Assembly (NCBI GenBank): GCA_016872835.1 | Contig: VGYX01000008.1 | Location: 62,001-126,000, forward strand | DNA from: Planctomycetota bacterium | GTDB taxonomy: Bacteria; Planctomycetota; Phycisphaerae; Phycisphaerales; SM1A02 | DNA length: 64,000 bases | Reading direction: 5' to 3' | Shown: positions 19,984 through 29,660 of the stretch, in pieces | Numbering within the stretch: the first letter of the stretch is position 1 | How the letters are laid out: each line of letters begins with the position of its first letter | Translations under genes and position numbers: made by a program | Notes under the pieces: model-generated | What the model was told of the DNA's origin: nothing | The model's database searches: none | Seen by the model: the letters and a program-made list of their open reading frames with translations, nothing else

Positions 19984-22049
19984 TTCGCGAAGCTCGCCTT
20001 CACCGTCGACTGTCCGCGGCTGTGGTGCTCCTCGGCAAGCCCCTCCACGAACGCGTCGAAGCCCATCTCGCCCAGGTTCGCCTCGATGCCGAACGCACGC
20101 ACGCTCACCTTGCGGCCCTCGGCGTCGCGCGGGCCGACCACGGCGCAGTAGGGCACCTTCATGTCAGCGGCCTGCTTGATCTTGCCCTGGATGCGGTCGT
20201 TGCTCTCGTCGAGCGTGGCACGCAGCCCCTTCGCCACGAGCGCCGCGTGCAGCTCGCGCGCGTAGTCGGCGCTCTTCTCGCTGATGGGCATCACGCGCAC
20301 CTGCTCGGGGGCGAGCCACAGCGGGAACGCGCCCGCGAAGTGCTCGATCAGGCAGCCGATGAAGCGCTCCATGCTGCCGAAGGGCGCGCGGTGGATCATG
20401 ACCGGGCGGTGCGGCTGGTTGTCGGCGCCGATGTACGACAGGTCGAAGCGCTCGGGCAGGTTGTAGTCCACCTGCACCGTGCCGAGCTGCCAGCTGCGAC
20501 CGATCACGTCCTTCACCACGAAGTCGATCTTTGGGCCGTAGAAGGCCGCCTCGCCCGGTTCCTCGCTGAAGGGCACGCCGAGCGTCTTCGCCGCCACGCG
20601 GCACGCTTCCTCGGCCTTGTCCCAGTTCTTCGGGTCGCCCACGTACTTCGCACTGTCCGGATCACGAAGGCCCACGCGCACGCGGTACTCGTTCATGCCG
20701 AGCGTGCCGAAGATGAGCTTCACAAGGCTCAGGCAGCCCAGCAGCTCGTCCGCCACCTGGTCCTCGCGGCAGAAGAGGTGGGCGTCGTCCTGCGTGAAGC
20801 CGCGGACGCGCGTCATGCCGCCGATCTCGCCCGACTGCTCCCAGCGGTACACCGTGCCGAACTCGCACAGGCGCACCGGCATGTCGCGGTAGCTGTGCGG
20901 GCTGCTCGCGAAGATGCGGATGTGGTGCGGGCAGTTCATCGGCTTCAGCAGGTAGCCGTCGATCTCGCCCTTCTCGAGCCGGTTCGCGAGCTCGCCGCAG
21001 CTGCAGCCTTCCTTTGCGAGCGCCGCCATCTGCTCGTGCTCGATCACCGGCGGATACTGGCTCTCACGGTAGTAGGGGAAGTGCCCGCTGGTGCGATACA
21101 GGTCGAGCTTGCCGATGTGCGGCGTGAAGACCTGCGTGTAGCCCTGCTTGCGCAGCTCGTCGCTGATGAAGTTCTGCAGCTCCTGGCGCACGATGCTGCC
21201 GTTGGGCGTCCACAGAATCAGGCCCTGTCCCACCATCTCGTCGATGTGGAACAGGCGCAGCTGCTTGCCCAGCACGCGATGGTCTCGCTTCTTCGCCTCG
21301 TCAAGCTGAATCAGGTGCGCGGCAAGCTCGTCCTTGGTGGCGAAGGCGGTGCCGTAGACGCGCGTGAGACGGTCGAGCGTCTCGTCGCCCTTCCAGTAGC
21401 TGCTCGCCAGGCTCATCACCTTGAAGGCGCCGATCTTGCCGGTCGTGGGCACGTGCGGGCCGCGGCAGAGGTCTTCCCAGTTCTTGCCGGGTTCTCCGGT
21501 GGCGTACCAGCTGAGCGCGGTGCTGCCGGCCTCGCAGGCACGCTCGGCGTTGTCCAGCTTGAACTTGCTGCCTTCTGACTTCAGCTTGTCCATGCCCTTG
21601 GCCGCGGGCATCTCGTAGCGCGTGAAGGGGCGGTTCTCGGCCACGATCTTGGCCATCTCCGCCTCGATCGCCGCGAAGTCGTCGGCGCTGATCGCCTTGC
21701 CGCCCTCGAAGCTGATGTCGTAGTAGAAACCGGTCTCGAGCGGTGGGCCGTACACGAGCTTCGCCTGCGGAAAGAGCCGCTGGATCGCCTCGGCCATCAC
21801 GTGCGCGGTGCTGTGACGGATCAGGAACAGCGCGTCGGCGTCGGCGCCGCCCTCGCGCTTCTTCGGCGTGACGATCGCGAGTGCGCAGTCCTTCTCGAGC
21901 GAGGTGGACAGGTCGCGCAGTTCGCCGTCGACCTTCGTGCCCACGGCCGCCTTCGCCAGGCCCGCGCCGATGTCGGCCGCGACCTGCGCCGCGGTCACGG
22001 GCTTGTCGTAGGTGCGCTTGGATCCATCGGGCAGCGTGATGACGGGCAT
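19980..22049 (-). CDS. thrS: threonyl-tRNA synthetase
   Basis: MPVITLPDGSKRTYDKPVTAAQVAADIG (TGS domain); RHSTAHVMAEAIQRLFP; class II motifs. Confidence 0.98.
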
Positions 22050-22050
22050 G

Positions 22051-22563
22051 TCAGGGTCGTTCGGGCTTGGTGCTGGGGAAGAGCTCGCGCTCGTTGGCGA
22101 GCGGTCGCGGACGGTTCTGCAGCGCCACCATCTCGGCGGCGAATTCCTCGATGCTGGCGAAGCCGTAGTGCTCGCTCGCGAAGCGCACGTAGGCGATCGG
22201 ATCCAGGTCGCGCAGGCGCGCGGCCAGACGGCGACCGATCTCGGCGCTCTCGACCTCGCGGTCGAAGTCGCGGTGCAGTTCGTCCTCGAGTTCCTGCACC
22301 AGTCGGTCCTTTGCGTCCTGCGCGATCGGTCGCTTGCCGCAGGCCGCCTGCAGGCCGCGCAGCAGGCTGCCGTTGTCGAAGGACACGCGGCTGCCGTCAC
22401 GCTTGATCACGGTCAGGCGCGCCGTGCGCTCCAGGCGCTCGTAGGTGGTGAAGCGCTTCTGGCACTTCAGGCACTCGCGGCGGCGCCGGATCGCGGAGCC
22501 GTCCTCGCTGGGACGGCTGTCGATCACCTTGTCCTCGTCTTCGCCGCAGAAGGGGCAGCGCAC
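22051..22563 (-). CDS. nrdR: transcriptional repressor NrdR
   Basis: MRCPFCGEDEDKVIDSRPSEDGSAIRRRRECLKCQKRFTTYER. Confidence 0.97.
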   Translation of the reverse strand: MRCPFCGEDEDKVIDSRPSEDGSAIRRRRECLKCQKRFTTYERLERTARLTVIKRDGSRVSFDNGSLLRGLQAACGKRPIAQDAKDRLVQELEDELHRDFDREVESAEIGRRLAARLRDLDPIAYVRFASEHYGFASIEEFAAEMVALQNRPRPLANERELFPSTKPERP

Positions 22564-22569
22564 GGGAGA

Positions 22570-23136
22570 TCAGACCTCCTCGATCTCGGCCACCTTCTTC
22601 GCGGCGAGCTCATCGACCTTCTCTGTGTGCTTCTTGGTGAAGTCGTCCACATCCTCCTTGGCGCTCTTGGCCATGTCCTCGGTCACGCCAGCCTTCTTGT
22701 CCGCCTCCAGTCCGTCGATCGCCTTGTTGGCGTCCCGGCGCTCGTTGCGGATCGTGATCTTGCTCTCCTCGGCGAGCTTCTTCACCTGCACCGCCAGCTG
22801 CTTGCGGCGATCGGAGCTGGGCGCGGGCACGTTGATGCGGATTTGGTTGCCCTCGGTCATCGGATTCAGCCCCAGCCCCGACTTCTCGATGGCCTTCACG
22901 ATCTCGGACTTCGCACCCGGATCGAAGGGCTTCACCAGCAGCTGCGTGGCCTCGGCCACGTTGATCGCCGCCAACTCACGCAGGTCCGTCAGGCTGCCGT
23001 AGTAGTCCACCTTCACGTACTCGAGCATCGCCGTGTTGGCGCGGCCCGTGCGCATGCCGCGCAGCTCACGCGTCAGGTAGTCGACGCTCTTCTCCATGCG
23101 CTCTTCGCATTCCAGCAGGATGGTGTCCAGGTCCAA
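22570..23136 (-). CDS. frr: ribosome recycling factor
   Basis: MEKSVDYLTRELRGMRTGRANTAMLEYVKVDYYGS. Confidence 0.97.
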   Translation of the reverse strand: MDLDTILLECEERMEKSVDYLTRELRGMRTGRANTAMLEYVKVDYYGSLTDLRELAAINVAEATQLLVKPFDPGAKSEIVKAIEKSGLGLNPMTEGNQIRINVPAPSSDRRKQLAVQVKKLAEESKITIRNERRDANKAIDGLEADKKAGVTEDMAKSAKEDVDDFTKKHTEKVDELAAKKVAEIEEV

Positions 23137-23202
23137 GGCGATCTCCTTTGGAAAGATGCGCGAGGATAGCGGGGGCCCGGTTTCCCCGTGCCGCGGCCGC
23201 GT

Positions 23203-23928
23203 TCAGCCGTCGGTCACCAGCGTGCCCACGCGCTCGCCCAGCACGGCGCGCTTCACGTTGCCAGTCGCGCGGAAGTTGAAGACCTCGACCGGCAGCTTGT
23301 GCTCCATGCACATGGTCATCGCGGTCAGGTCCATCACAGCCAGACGCTTCTCAAGCACTTCGCTGAACTTCAGGCGCTCGTACTTGATGGCCTTCGGATC
23401 CTTGCGCGGATCGGCGGTGTAGATGCCGTCGACCTTCGTGGCCTTCAGCAGCACCTGTGCCTGCAACTCGACCGCGCGCAGGCTCGCGCAGGTGTCGGTG
23501 GTGAAGAAGGGATTGCCGGTGCCGGCGGCCAGCACGATCACGCGGCCCTTCTCCATGTGGCGCATGGCACGCGCACGGATGAAAGGTTCCGCCACCGCCG
23601 TGATCTGCAGCGCCGTGAGCAGGCGGCTGGGGATGCCCTGCGACTCCAGCGCCTCGCGCAACGCGAGGCCGTTGATCACCGTACCGAGCATGCCCATGTA
23701 GTCGGCGGTCGACTGCGCGATGCGGCCGGTCTCGGCCAGGCGCGCGCCACGGATGATGTTGCCGCCACCCACCACCACGGCGATCTGCGTGTCGGGACTC
23801 GCGCGCTTGGCCTGCACGATCTCGCCCGCGATCACCGAGAGCTCGTCGGGGCTGATGCCAAGCTGGCCCTCCTGCGCGAAGCTCTCGCCGCTGACCTTGA
23901 GCACGACGCGCTTGTAGGGGGTTGGCAT
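23203..23928 (-). CDS. pyrH: uridylate kinase
   Basis: YKRVVLKVSGESFAQEGQLGIS; VVVGGGNIIRGA; TGNPFFTTDTCASLRA. Confidence 0.98.
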   Translation of the reverse strand: MPTPYKRVVLKVSGESFAQEGQLGISPDELSVIAGEIVQAKRASPDTQIAVVVGGGNIIRGARLAETGRIAQSTADYMGMLGTVINGLALREALESQGIPSRLLTALQITAVAEPFIRARAMRHMEKGRVIVLAAGTGNPFFTTDTCASLRAVELQAQVLLKATKVDGIYTADPRKDPKAIKYERLKFSEVLEKRLAVMDLTAMTMCMEHKLPVEVFNFRATGNVKRAVLGERVGTLVTDG

Positions 23929-24038
23929 GGCGCCGATTCAACGGGCAGCGGGGCAATCGGTCAAGCGAGTCGGGGCCACCGGATCCGTAGAATCCGGAGG
24001 CGTCCGGTCCCTTCCACTTGTCCTCAGGAGAGCCACGC

Positions 24039-25022
24039 GTGCTCGCGGCCCAACCCCCGACGGCCGAATCCGATGCGTCCGGACGCCCTCGGCGCCGGTC
24101 GAGCTGGCCCATCCTGCTGGCGGCGCTCTGCCTGTCGATTCCGCTGCATCTGGCGCTGGCGCTGTGGCTTTCGGGAATCCTGACCGCCGCGCCCGCGCCG
24201 GTTCGACAGGCGGTGCTGATCGACGCGGCCCTTCCCGGCGCCGAAGCGGCGGGACCCCAGGAAGTCGATCCCGGTCCCCGCGAGATGCCGCCGTCGCCCA
24301 TGGATCTGGAGCCGACCACGGAGGCCGAAGTCTCGTGGGAGCAGACCAGCGAGCCTGCCGCGGTGCAGGATGCGACGCAGTCCGGCGATCAGACCTCGCT
24401 GTCGACCGACGCCGCCGGGCCCGCGGCACCCGGCGCGGTCTCGATCGGCGCGGGTGGGGGCACGGGCGGCGTGGCCACGTCGACCTTCTTCGGCGCCCGC
24501 GGATCCGGTCGACGCTTCGCGTTCATCCTGGACAAGAGCGGCAGCATGACCAACCGTGGCGGTGGCGCGGTCGGCCCCACGAAGATGGACATGGCGCTTG
24601 CGGAACTGCTTCGCAGCGTCGGATCGCTGCCCGACTTCGCACAGTTCCGGATCTGCCTGTTCGACACCTCCGTGCAGCTCTTTCCCGATCGGGGCTTCGC
24701 GAAGGCGCGTGCAAGCGAATTGCAGCGCGTGCAGACATGGCTGCAGTCGGCCGTCGCCAGCGGCGGGACCACGCCGCAGGTCGCCTTCGAGAAGGTGATG
24801 GGCGAGCCCACGCCACCCGACGCGATCTTCTTCCTGACGGATGGCCGCATTCCACCCGAGGATCCCGCGTGGATCGCGCAGCGCGTGGTGGTGCGTGGCA
24901 AGACCGTGCCGGTGCACTGCATCGCGTTCGGAGACGCCGATGCGGCGCAGCAGCTGGAGCCGATCTCGAAGGCGACCGGAGGTCAGTTCCGCTTTGTCCC
25001 GCTGACGGGGAGGCGCCCATGA
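24039..25022 (+). CDS. VWA-domain protein with TonB-like N-terminal TM helix and Pro/acid-rich linker (GTG start; ORF track opens at 24018)
   Basis: TM SSWPILLAALCLSIPLHLALALWLSG; MIDAS FILDKSGSMTN ... GGTTPQ ... FFLTDGRIP. Confidence 0.85.
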   Translation: MLAAQPPTAESDASGRPRRRSSWPILLAALCLSIPLHLALALWLSGILTAAPAPVRQAVLIDAALPGAEAAGPQEVDPGPREMPPSPMDLEPTTEAEVSWEQTSEPAAVQDATQSGDQTSLSTDAAGPAAPGAVSIGAGGGTGGVATSTFFGARGSGRRFAFILDKSGSMTNRGGGAVGPTKMDMALAELLRSVGSLPDFAQFRICLFDTSVQLFPDRGFAKARASELQRVQTWLQSAVASGGTTPQVAFEKVMGEPTPPDAIFFLTDGRIPPEDPAWIAQRVVVRGKTVPVHCIAFGDADAAQQLEPISKATGGQFRFVPLTGRRP

Positions 25023-25852
25023 GGCTGCTGGCGTGCACGCTGCTGACCGTGTTCGCCGCGGCGCAGGAGCCGCTGCAGCTTGCGCAGTCGCGGCTGGCGC
25101 GCGGGGATGCGCAAGGGGCGTCGCGTGCGCTCGAAGGGGTCGCATGTCCCGCGATCGATCAGGGTGCGGCGCGTGCGGCGTGGTTGGACGCGCGTGGCCG
25201 CATCGCGTGGCAGCAGGGAAGGTTGGATGAGGCGTTCGCCCTCTGCGTGCAGGCGGTGGCATGCGCGGAGCGCGCGGGTGTCATGCTGCCCGCACACCTC
25301 TCCGCGTCGCGGTCGGATCAGGCGTGGATTGACGCGGCAAGCGGACTTCCCCCCCGGGTGCTTCCCACGGGCGAGTCAAGCGAGGGCGCAGCGCTGGCGA
25401 AGTCGCTTGCGGAAAGTCCGGAGGCGCAGGAAGAGGCGGGGGCGTGGCTGCGGCTCGCGGCGCGTCTCCTTGATCCCGCGCGGCCGGGCATCGACGTGAC
25501 GATGCCCGCAGAGAACGCGAAAGTGGCGCGGCGGCGCGTGGCGTTCCTGCAGGCGGCACTGGCCGCGCGCGCGGGCGATGCCGAAGCCGCTGTCGCGGCC
25601 GTGCGCGCAAGTGCGCGAGAGGCCGCCGCGTTGCAGCCGCTCTGCCATTGGTTCGAGGGCGAGGCGCTGCTGCGGCGAGCGCGCCCCGATCCACGCACCG
25701 CCAGCCTGCGCTTCGTGCAGTGCGCCGCCACGCTGGATGTGGCACCGTGGCTTCGCGCCAGCGCGCTGCGGCGCGCGGCAGCCGCGCTTGAATCGATCGA
25801 TCCGGCCGAGGCGTCGCGCTTGCGCGTCGCGGCCGATGAGGAGACCCCATGA
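25019..25852 (+). CDS. secreted TPR-like helical repeat protein
   Basis: Signal peptide MRLLACTLLTVFAAAQE; Ala-rich helical repeats; ATGA overlap with VWA gene. Confidence 0.7.
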   Translation: MRLLACTLLTVFAAAQEPLQLAQSRLARGDAQGASRALEGVACPAIDQGAARAAWLDARGRIAWQQGRLDEAFALCVQAVACAERAGVMLPAHLSASRSDQAWIDAASGLPPRVLPTGESSEGAALAKSLAESPEAQEEAGAWLRLAARLLDPARPGIDVTMPAENAKVARRRVAFLQAALAARAGDAEAAVAAVRASAREAAALQPLCHWFEGEALLRRARPDPRTASLRFVQCAATLDVAPWLRASALRRAAAALESIDPAEASRLRVAADEETP

Positions 25853-26517
25853 ACCCAACGATCCTGCTCGCCTCGTCCAGCCTGCTGAAGTTCATCACCG
25901 ATGGAGGCGTGATCGGTTACGTGATCGTCGCCTTGAGCGTGGTCGCGCTCGGCGTGGTCGTGGCGCAACTCGCGTTGCTGCGCCGCGCCGCGCTGATCCC
26001 GCGGCCGTTGGTCGAGGAATGCCGCCGCGAGGTCGCCGGGCGCCGGCTTCCGCGTGCGCGGGAACTCTGCAAGACGCATGCGGGCGACTGCTACATCGCG
26101 CGGATCCTGGGGGCCGGGATCGCGAAGGCCGGATCCGGCACACTGGGCATGCTGCAGGTTCGCGAGGCGATGCAGCAGGCGGGCGACGCCGAGACCGCGC
26201 GCCTGTATCGCTGGATCGACGTCATCGCCGTGATCGCCAGCGTGGCGCCGCTCCTCGGACTTCTTGGCACGGTGCAGGGCATGATCGGCGCGTTCGAGGG
26301 GGTCGCCGCCAGCGCCGTGAACGATGCGGCGTACTACGAGTCGCTGGCCAGCAACATCTCGCTGGCGCTCATCACCACATTCCAGGGACTGGTGGTCGCG
26401 ATCCCGTGCACCGCGGCGCACGCCTTCCTGCGCAATCGCGTCGAGGCCGTGGCCGCCGAAGCCGGTGACATCGCCGAATCGTTCGCGCTGCTGATCGAGG
26501 GAGGCGGCCCCGCATGA
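25849..26517 (+). CDS. MotA/TolQ/ExbB proton channel family protein
   Basis: IDVIAVIASVAPLLGLLGTVQGMIGAFEGVA; three TM segments. Confidence 0.95.
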   Translation: MNPTILLASSSLLKFITDGGVIGYVIVALSVVALGVVVAQLALLRRAALIPRPLVEECRREVAGRRLPRARELCKTHAGDCYIARILGAGIAKAGSGTLGMLQVREAMQQAGDAETARLYRWIDVIAVIASVAPLLGLLGTVQGMIGAFEGVAASAVNDAAYYESLASNISLALITTFQGLVVAIPCTAAHAFLRNRVEAVAAEAGDIAESFALLIEGGGPA

Positions 26518-26927
26518 AGTTCGGCGGGCCACGACGCCCACTGCTCGAGCTGGACATGACGCCGATGATCGACGTCACGTTCCTGCTGCTCATCTTCTTC
26601 CTCGTGACGGCGCAGATGGCCGCACGCACCCGAGGTGAGGTGCGTCTGCCGATCGAGTCGGGCGAGCAGGAGGACCGCGCTTCGCAGGCGGGTCTGGTGG
26701 TGATCGTGCGCGCCGATGGATCCATGCTGGTGGGTGACGCCGAGGTGGGTCCGGCGGCAATCACCGAGCTTGCGAAGCGCGCGGTGGCGCGCGGCGTGTC
26801 GAAGGCGCCGGTGGTGCGCGCCGATCGCGACGCGCCCGTGGCCGCGCTGAACGCGGTGGCGATCGCGCTGCGGGCCGGTGGTGCGGGCGCGTTCCAGTTG
26901 GCGACCCAGCGGGAGAACGCGCCATGA
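26514..26927 (+). CDS. ExbD/TolR family biopolymer transport protein (first copy)
   Basis: LLELDMTPMIDVTFLLLIFFLVTAQM with conserved TM Asp. Confidence 0.94.
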   Translation: MKFGGPRRPLLELDMTPMIDVTFLLLIFFLVTAQMAARTRGEVRLPIESGEQEDRASQAGLVVIVRADGSMLVGDAEVGPAAITELAKRAVARGVSKAPVVRADRDAPVAALNAVAIALRAGGAGAFQLATQRENAP

Positions 26928-27331
26928 GGTTCGGCACGATCCGAGGCGGCGGGCGCGGTCGGCCGGCCATCAATCTGGTCAGCATGATCGACGCGACGTT
27001 CCTGCTGCTGAGCTTCTTCCTGGTCACGGCCGGGGCCTCCCGCGTGGAGGGGCGGCTGACCGGTGCACTCGGGACCACCGGAGGCGCCGCTGGCGACCTG
27101 CAGGCGGTCGTCGTGGACGTGCAGGGTGCACCAGGCGCGGCGTGGTATCGCGTGGCGGGTCGGCGGATCAACGACATCGGGGCGCTGCGCGACGCGCTCG
27201 TCGGCATGCCCAAGCCTCCGGGCGCGGCGGTGCGCATGCATGCGGGTCCGAACGCGGGCGATGCGGCCGCCGCGCTGCAGGCGGTGCGCGACGCGGGCTT
27301 CGAACGGGTCAGCTATGCACCGGCTCCCTAG
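26924..27331 (+). CDS. ExbD/TolR family protein (second, divergent copy)
   Basis: AINLVSMIDATFLLLSFFLVTAGAS; TM Asp retained. Confidence 0.9.
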   Translation: MRFGTIRGGGRGRPAINLVSMIDATFLLLSFFLVTAGASRVEGRLTGALGTTGGAAGDLQAVVVDVQGAPGAAWYRVAGRRINDIGALRDALVGMPKPPGAAVRMHAGPNAGDAAAALQAVRDAGFERVSYAPAP

Positions 27332-29660
27332 CGCGATCGCATGTGCATGCGTGCTGTCGCTGGCCGCGTCCGCGGCTGGCGAGTCGCTTCGCTCGTTCGC
27401 CGAGCGCCACGGCCTCTCCTCCACGCTGCGGCAATGGTGGATCGAGCGACTGCGTGCGGGGGCGGCATCGGTCCGCATGGAGGCCGCGAAGGCGCTCGGC
27501 GCAGAGGGGGTGCTGTATCAGGCGGATCCCTCGATGTCCACGAAGGAGCGCGCCGAACTGCTACGACTGGTCGTGTCCGCGTTGCCTCCGCAGGATCCGT
27601 CGGCGATGCGGCCGCGTCTCGAGGTCGCGCGACAGGATCTTGGACTGGCCGCTCTGCGCATCGACGCACTTCGGGGCGATCCGGACGACGCGACCGCGTT
27701 GCGCGACGGCCTCGAGGCGCTGGGCCGCGTGGAGGACGCCCTTCGTCCGATCCAGTCGCGCATGGCCGCAAGCGGGGCGAATCGTGATCGTGGCAGCGTG
27801 CTGCGCGAGCCGGCGCAGTTGCTCGAGGCGTGGCAGCGCACGCTTCAGGCGTGGATCGACCGCAACATTCCTGCCCGCGCGAGGGATCGTCGCAAGGCCG
27901 ACCTTGAGATCCAGCGCGCCATGATCCAGTTCGCGCGCCTGATCGACATCGAATCCGAGTCGCCGGCACCCGCGGACGCCAGTCAGGATCTCCTGAAGAC
28001 CGAACTCGGCGCCGACGCGGCGCTGGGACTCGCCGTCACCCTGCAGGTGGCCGGGCGCACGGCCGACGCGGACGCCTGGTTGCAGGCGATCGAGACAGGG
28101 GCCACCGGAACCGACGCCGCGCGACGCGTGCCCCTCTGGCGGCTGGGTTTCGCGATCGAGGCGCGCGACGCGGCCGCGATGCGTGCGGCCATCGAACGCA
28201 TGCAGGCGCGAGGCATGCCGTCGTCCCTCGCGATCGCGGCGGCGCGCACCGCCAGTCGCGTGCAGGGGGCCGACGGTTCGGCTGTGGTCGCGGCGGCCGT
28301 GGCGGCCATGGATCCGCAAGGCCGCGCGGAATGGCTCGCGGGTCTGGAGGGTGCCAGCGGTCCGCTGCAGGGGCTCGCGCAAGGATTGCGGCAGTCGGAT
28401 CGGCGGCTCGCGTCATGGCAGCGAGGCGAGCCGGAGGAGGCGCGCGAGGCGGCGGAGCAACTGGCGCGTGGACTCGCCCAAGCCGGCGACGCCGCGCCTG
28501 CCTCGATGCGTGCCGATGCGCTGCGTGCGATGGGCTGGGCGCATCGCGCTGCGGGCGCCATGGCCGAGGCCAGCGCGGCGTTCGAGGCCGCGGCCAACGC
28601 CAGTCCCGCGCTCGCGCCAGAGTGCCTCTGGCTTGCTGCGCTCAGCGCCCCCGCGCAGGACGAAGCAGCGCGCGCGCGCAAGCTGGATCTGCTGACGCGT
28701 CAGCGCGAGCGGGATCCGAAGGGGCCCTACGCGGGTCGCGTGGCGGCATGGACAAGCCGACTGGGAGGTTGGAGCTCCGATGCGCTCGCGATCGCCGTGC
28801 TGCTTGACGTTCCAACCACCGATCCGTTCCTTGCGGATGCTCGATGTGAGGCCGCCCGACGCATTCTGGCCGGCGCACCCGCGGACTCGGCGGGGGCACA
28901 GGCTGCGGCGCAGCGAGCGCTGCGCGCGCTTGATCCGGTCGTGCACGCGCCCGAGGTCTCGCGCTGGCGCCTCATCGCGGCGGTACGCGCACTCGATGTC
29001 GACGCGGCACGGCAGGCAGCGATCGCGTTGCGCCCCGAGGATCAGACCGATCCGGCCGTTCAAAGCGCGCTGGTGCAGGTCCGTGCCTTCCAGGGCGAGG
29101 CCGCCATGGTGCGTGCGCTGCTGGCGCAGATCCCGCAGCCGGAATCGTCACGCGCGGCGCTTGCCGCTTCCTTCGCGCTGGCCTCGGTCGCGGGCCCCGA
29201 GGCGACGCTTGCGGCGCTGGATCTGGCGCTGCTGGTGATCGAGTCGGATCCATCCGACGAGGCTCTTCGCGCCGTCGCGCGGGACCGAGCGGCACGCGCC
29301 ATGCTCCGCGCCGCCGACGAGGGCGTCGCACTGCCACCCGATCTTGCCACGCGTGTCGTGAAGGCCCTGGTCGTGGAGCGAGCCGCCTCGCGCGCCGAGG
29401 ACTTCGCGGCCGCCGAGGCGCTGTGCGCGGCGGGCCTGATGAATGAGGCGATCGAGCGCCTGCAGCGGATCAGCGGATCCCTTCCGCAGGGAAGCGAGCC
29501 ATGGGCCGAGGCACGCTGGCGACTGCATGGCGCGCTGCTGGCCGTGGACGCTGCGCGTGCGCGTCGCATGCTCGAGCAGCATCTCACGCTGGTGCCGGAT
29601 GGCGGACCCGCGCCGTGGGGACCCAGGCTGGTGCAGGCCGCCGAGGGCGTGAAGCCATGA
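27315..29660 (+). CDS. large secreted alpha-helical repeat protein (hypothetical)
   Basis: Signal peptide MHRLPSAIACACVLSLAASAAG; 782 codons; start overlaps upstream ExbD stop. Confidence 0.75.
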   Translation: MHRLPSAIACACVLSLAASAAGESLRSFAERHGLSSTLRQWWIERLRAGAASVRMEAAKALGAEGVLYQADPSMSTKERAELLRLVVSALPPQDPSAMRPRLEVARQDLGLAALRIDALRGDPDDATALRDGLEALGRVEDALRPIQSRMAASGANRDRGSVLREPAQLLEAWQRTLQAWIDRNIPARARDRRKADLEIQRAMIQFARLIDIESESPAPADASQDLLKTELGADAALGLAVTLQVAGRTADADAWLQAIETGATGTDAARRVPLWRLGFAIEARDAAAMRAAIERMQARGMPSSLAIAAARTASRVQGADGSAVVAAAVAAMDPQGRAEWLAGLEGASGPLQGLAQGLRQSDRRLASWQRGEPEEAREAAEQLARGLAQAGDAAPASMRADALRAMGWAHRAAGAMAEASAAFEAAANASPALAPECLWLAALSAPAQDEAARARKLDLLTRQRERDPKGPYAGRVAAWTSRLGGWSSDALAIAVLLDVPTTDPFLADARCEAARRILAGAPADSAGAQAAAQRALRALDPVVHAPEVSRWRLIAAVRALDVDAARQAAIALRPEDQTDPAVQSALVQVRAFQGEAAMVRALLAQIPQPESSRAALAASFALASVAGPEATLAALDLALLVIESDPSDEALRAVARDRAARAMLRAADEGVALPPDLATRVVKALVVERAASRAEDFAAAEALCAAGLMNEAIERLQRISGSLPQGSEPWAEARWRLHGALLAVDAARARRMLEQHLTLVPDGGPAPWGPRLVQAAEGVKP

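Noticed and set aside
20022-21578. 518-aa + strand ORF antisense to thrS
   Set aside because: Shadow frame of thrS; composition typical of antisense GC-rich coding.
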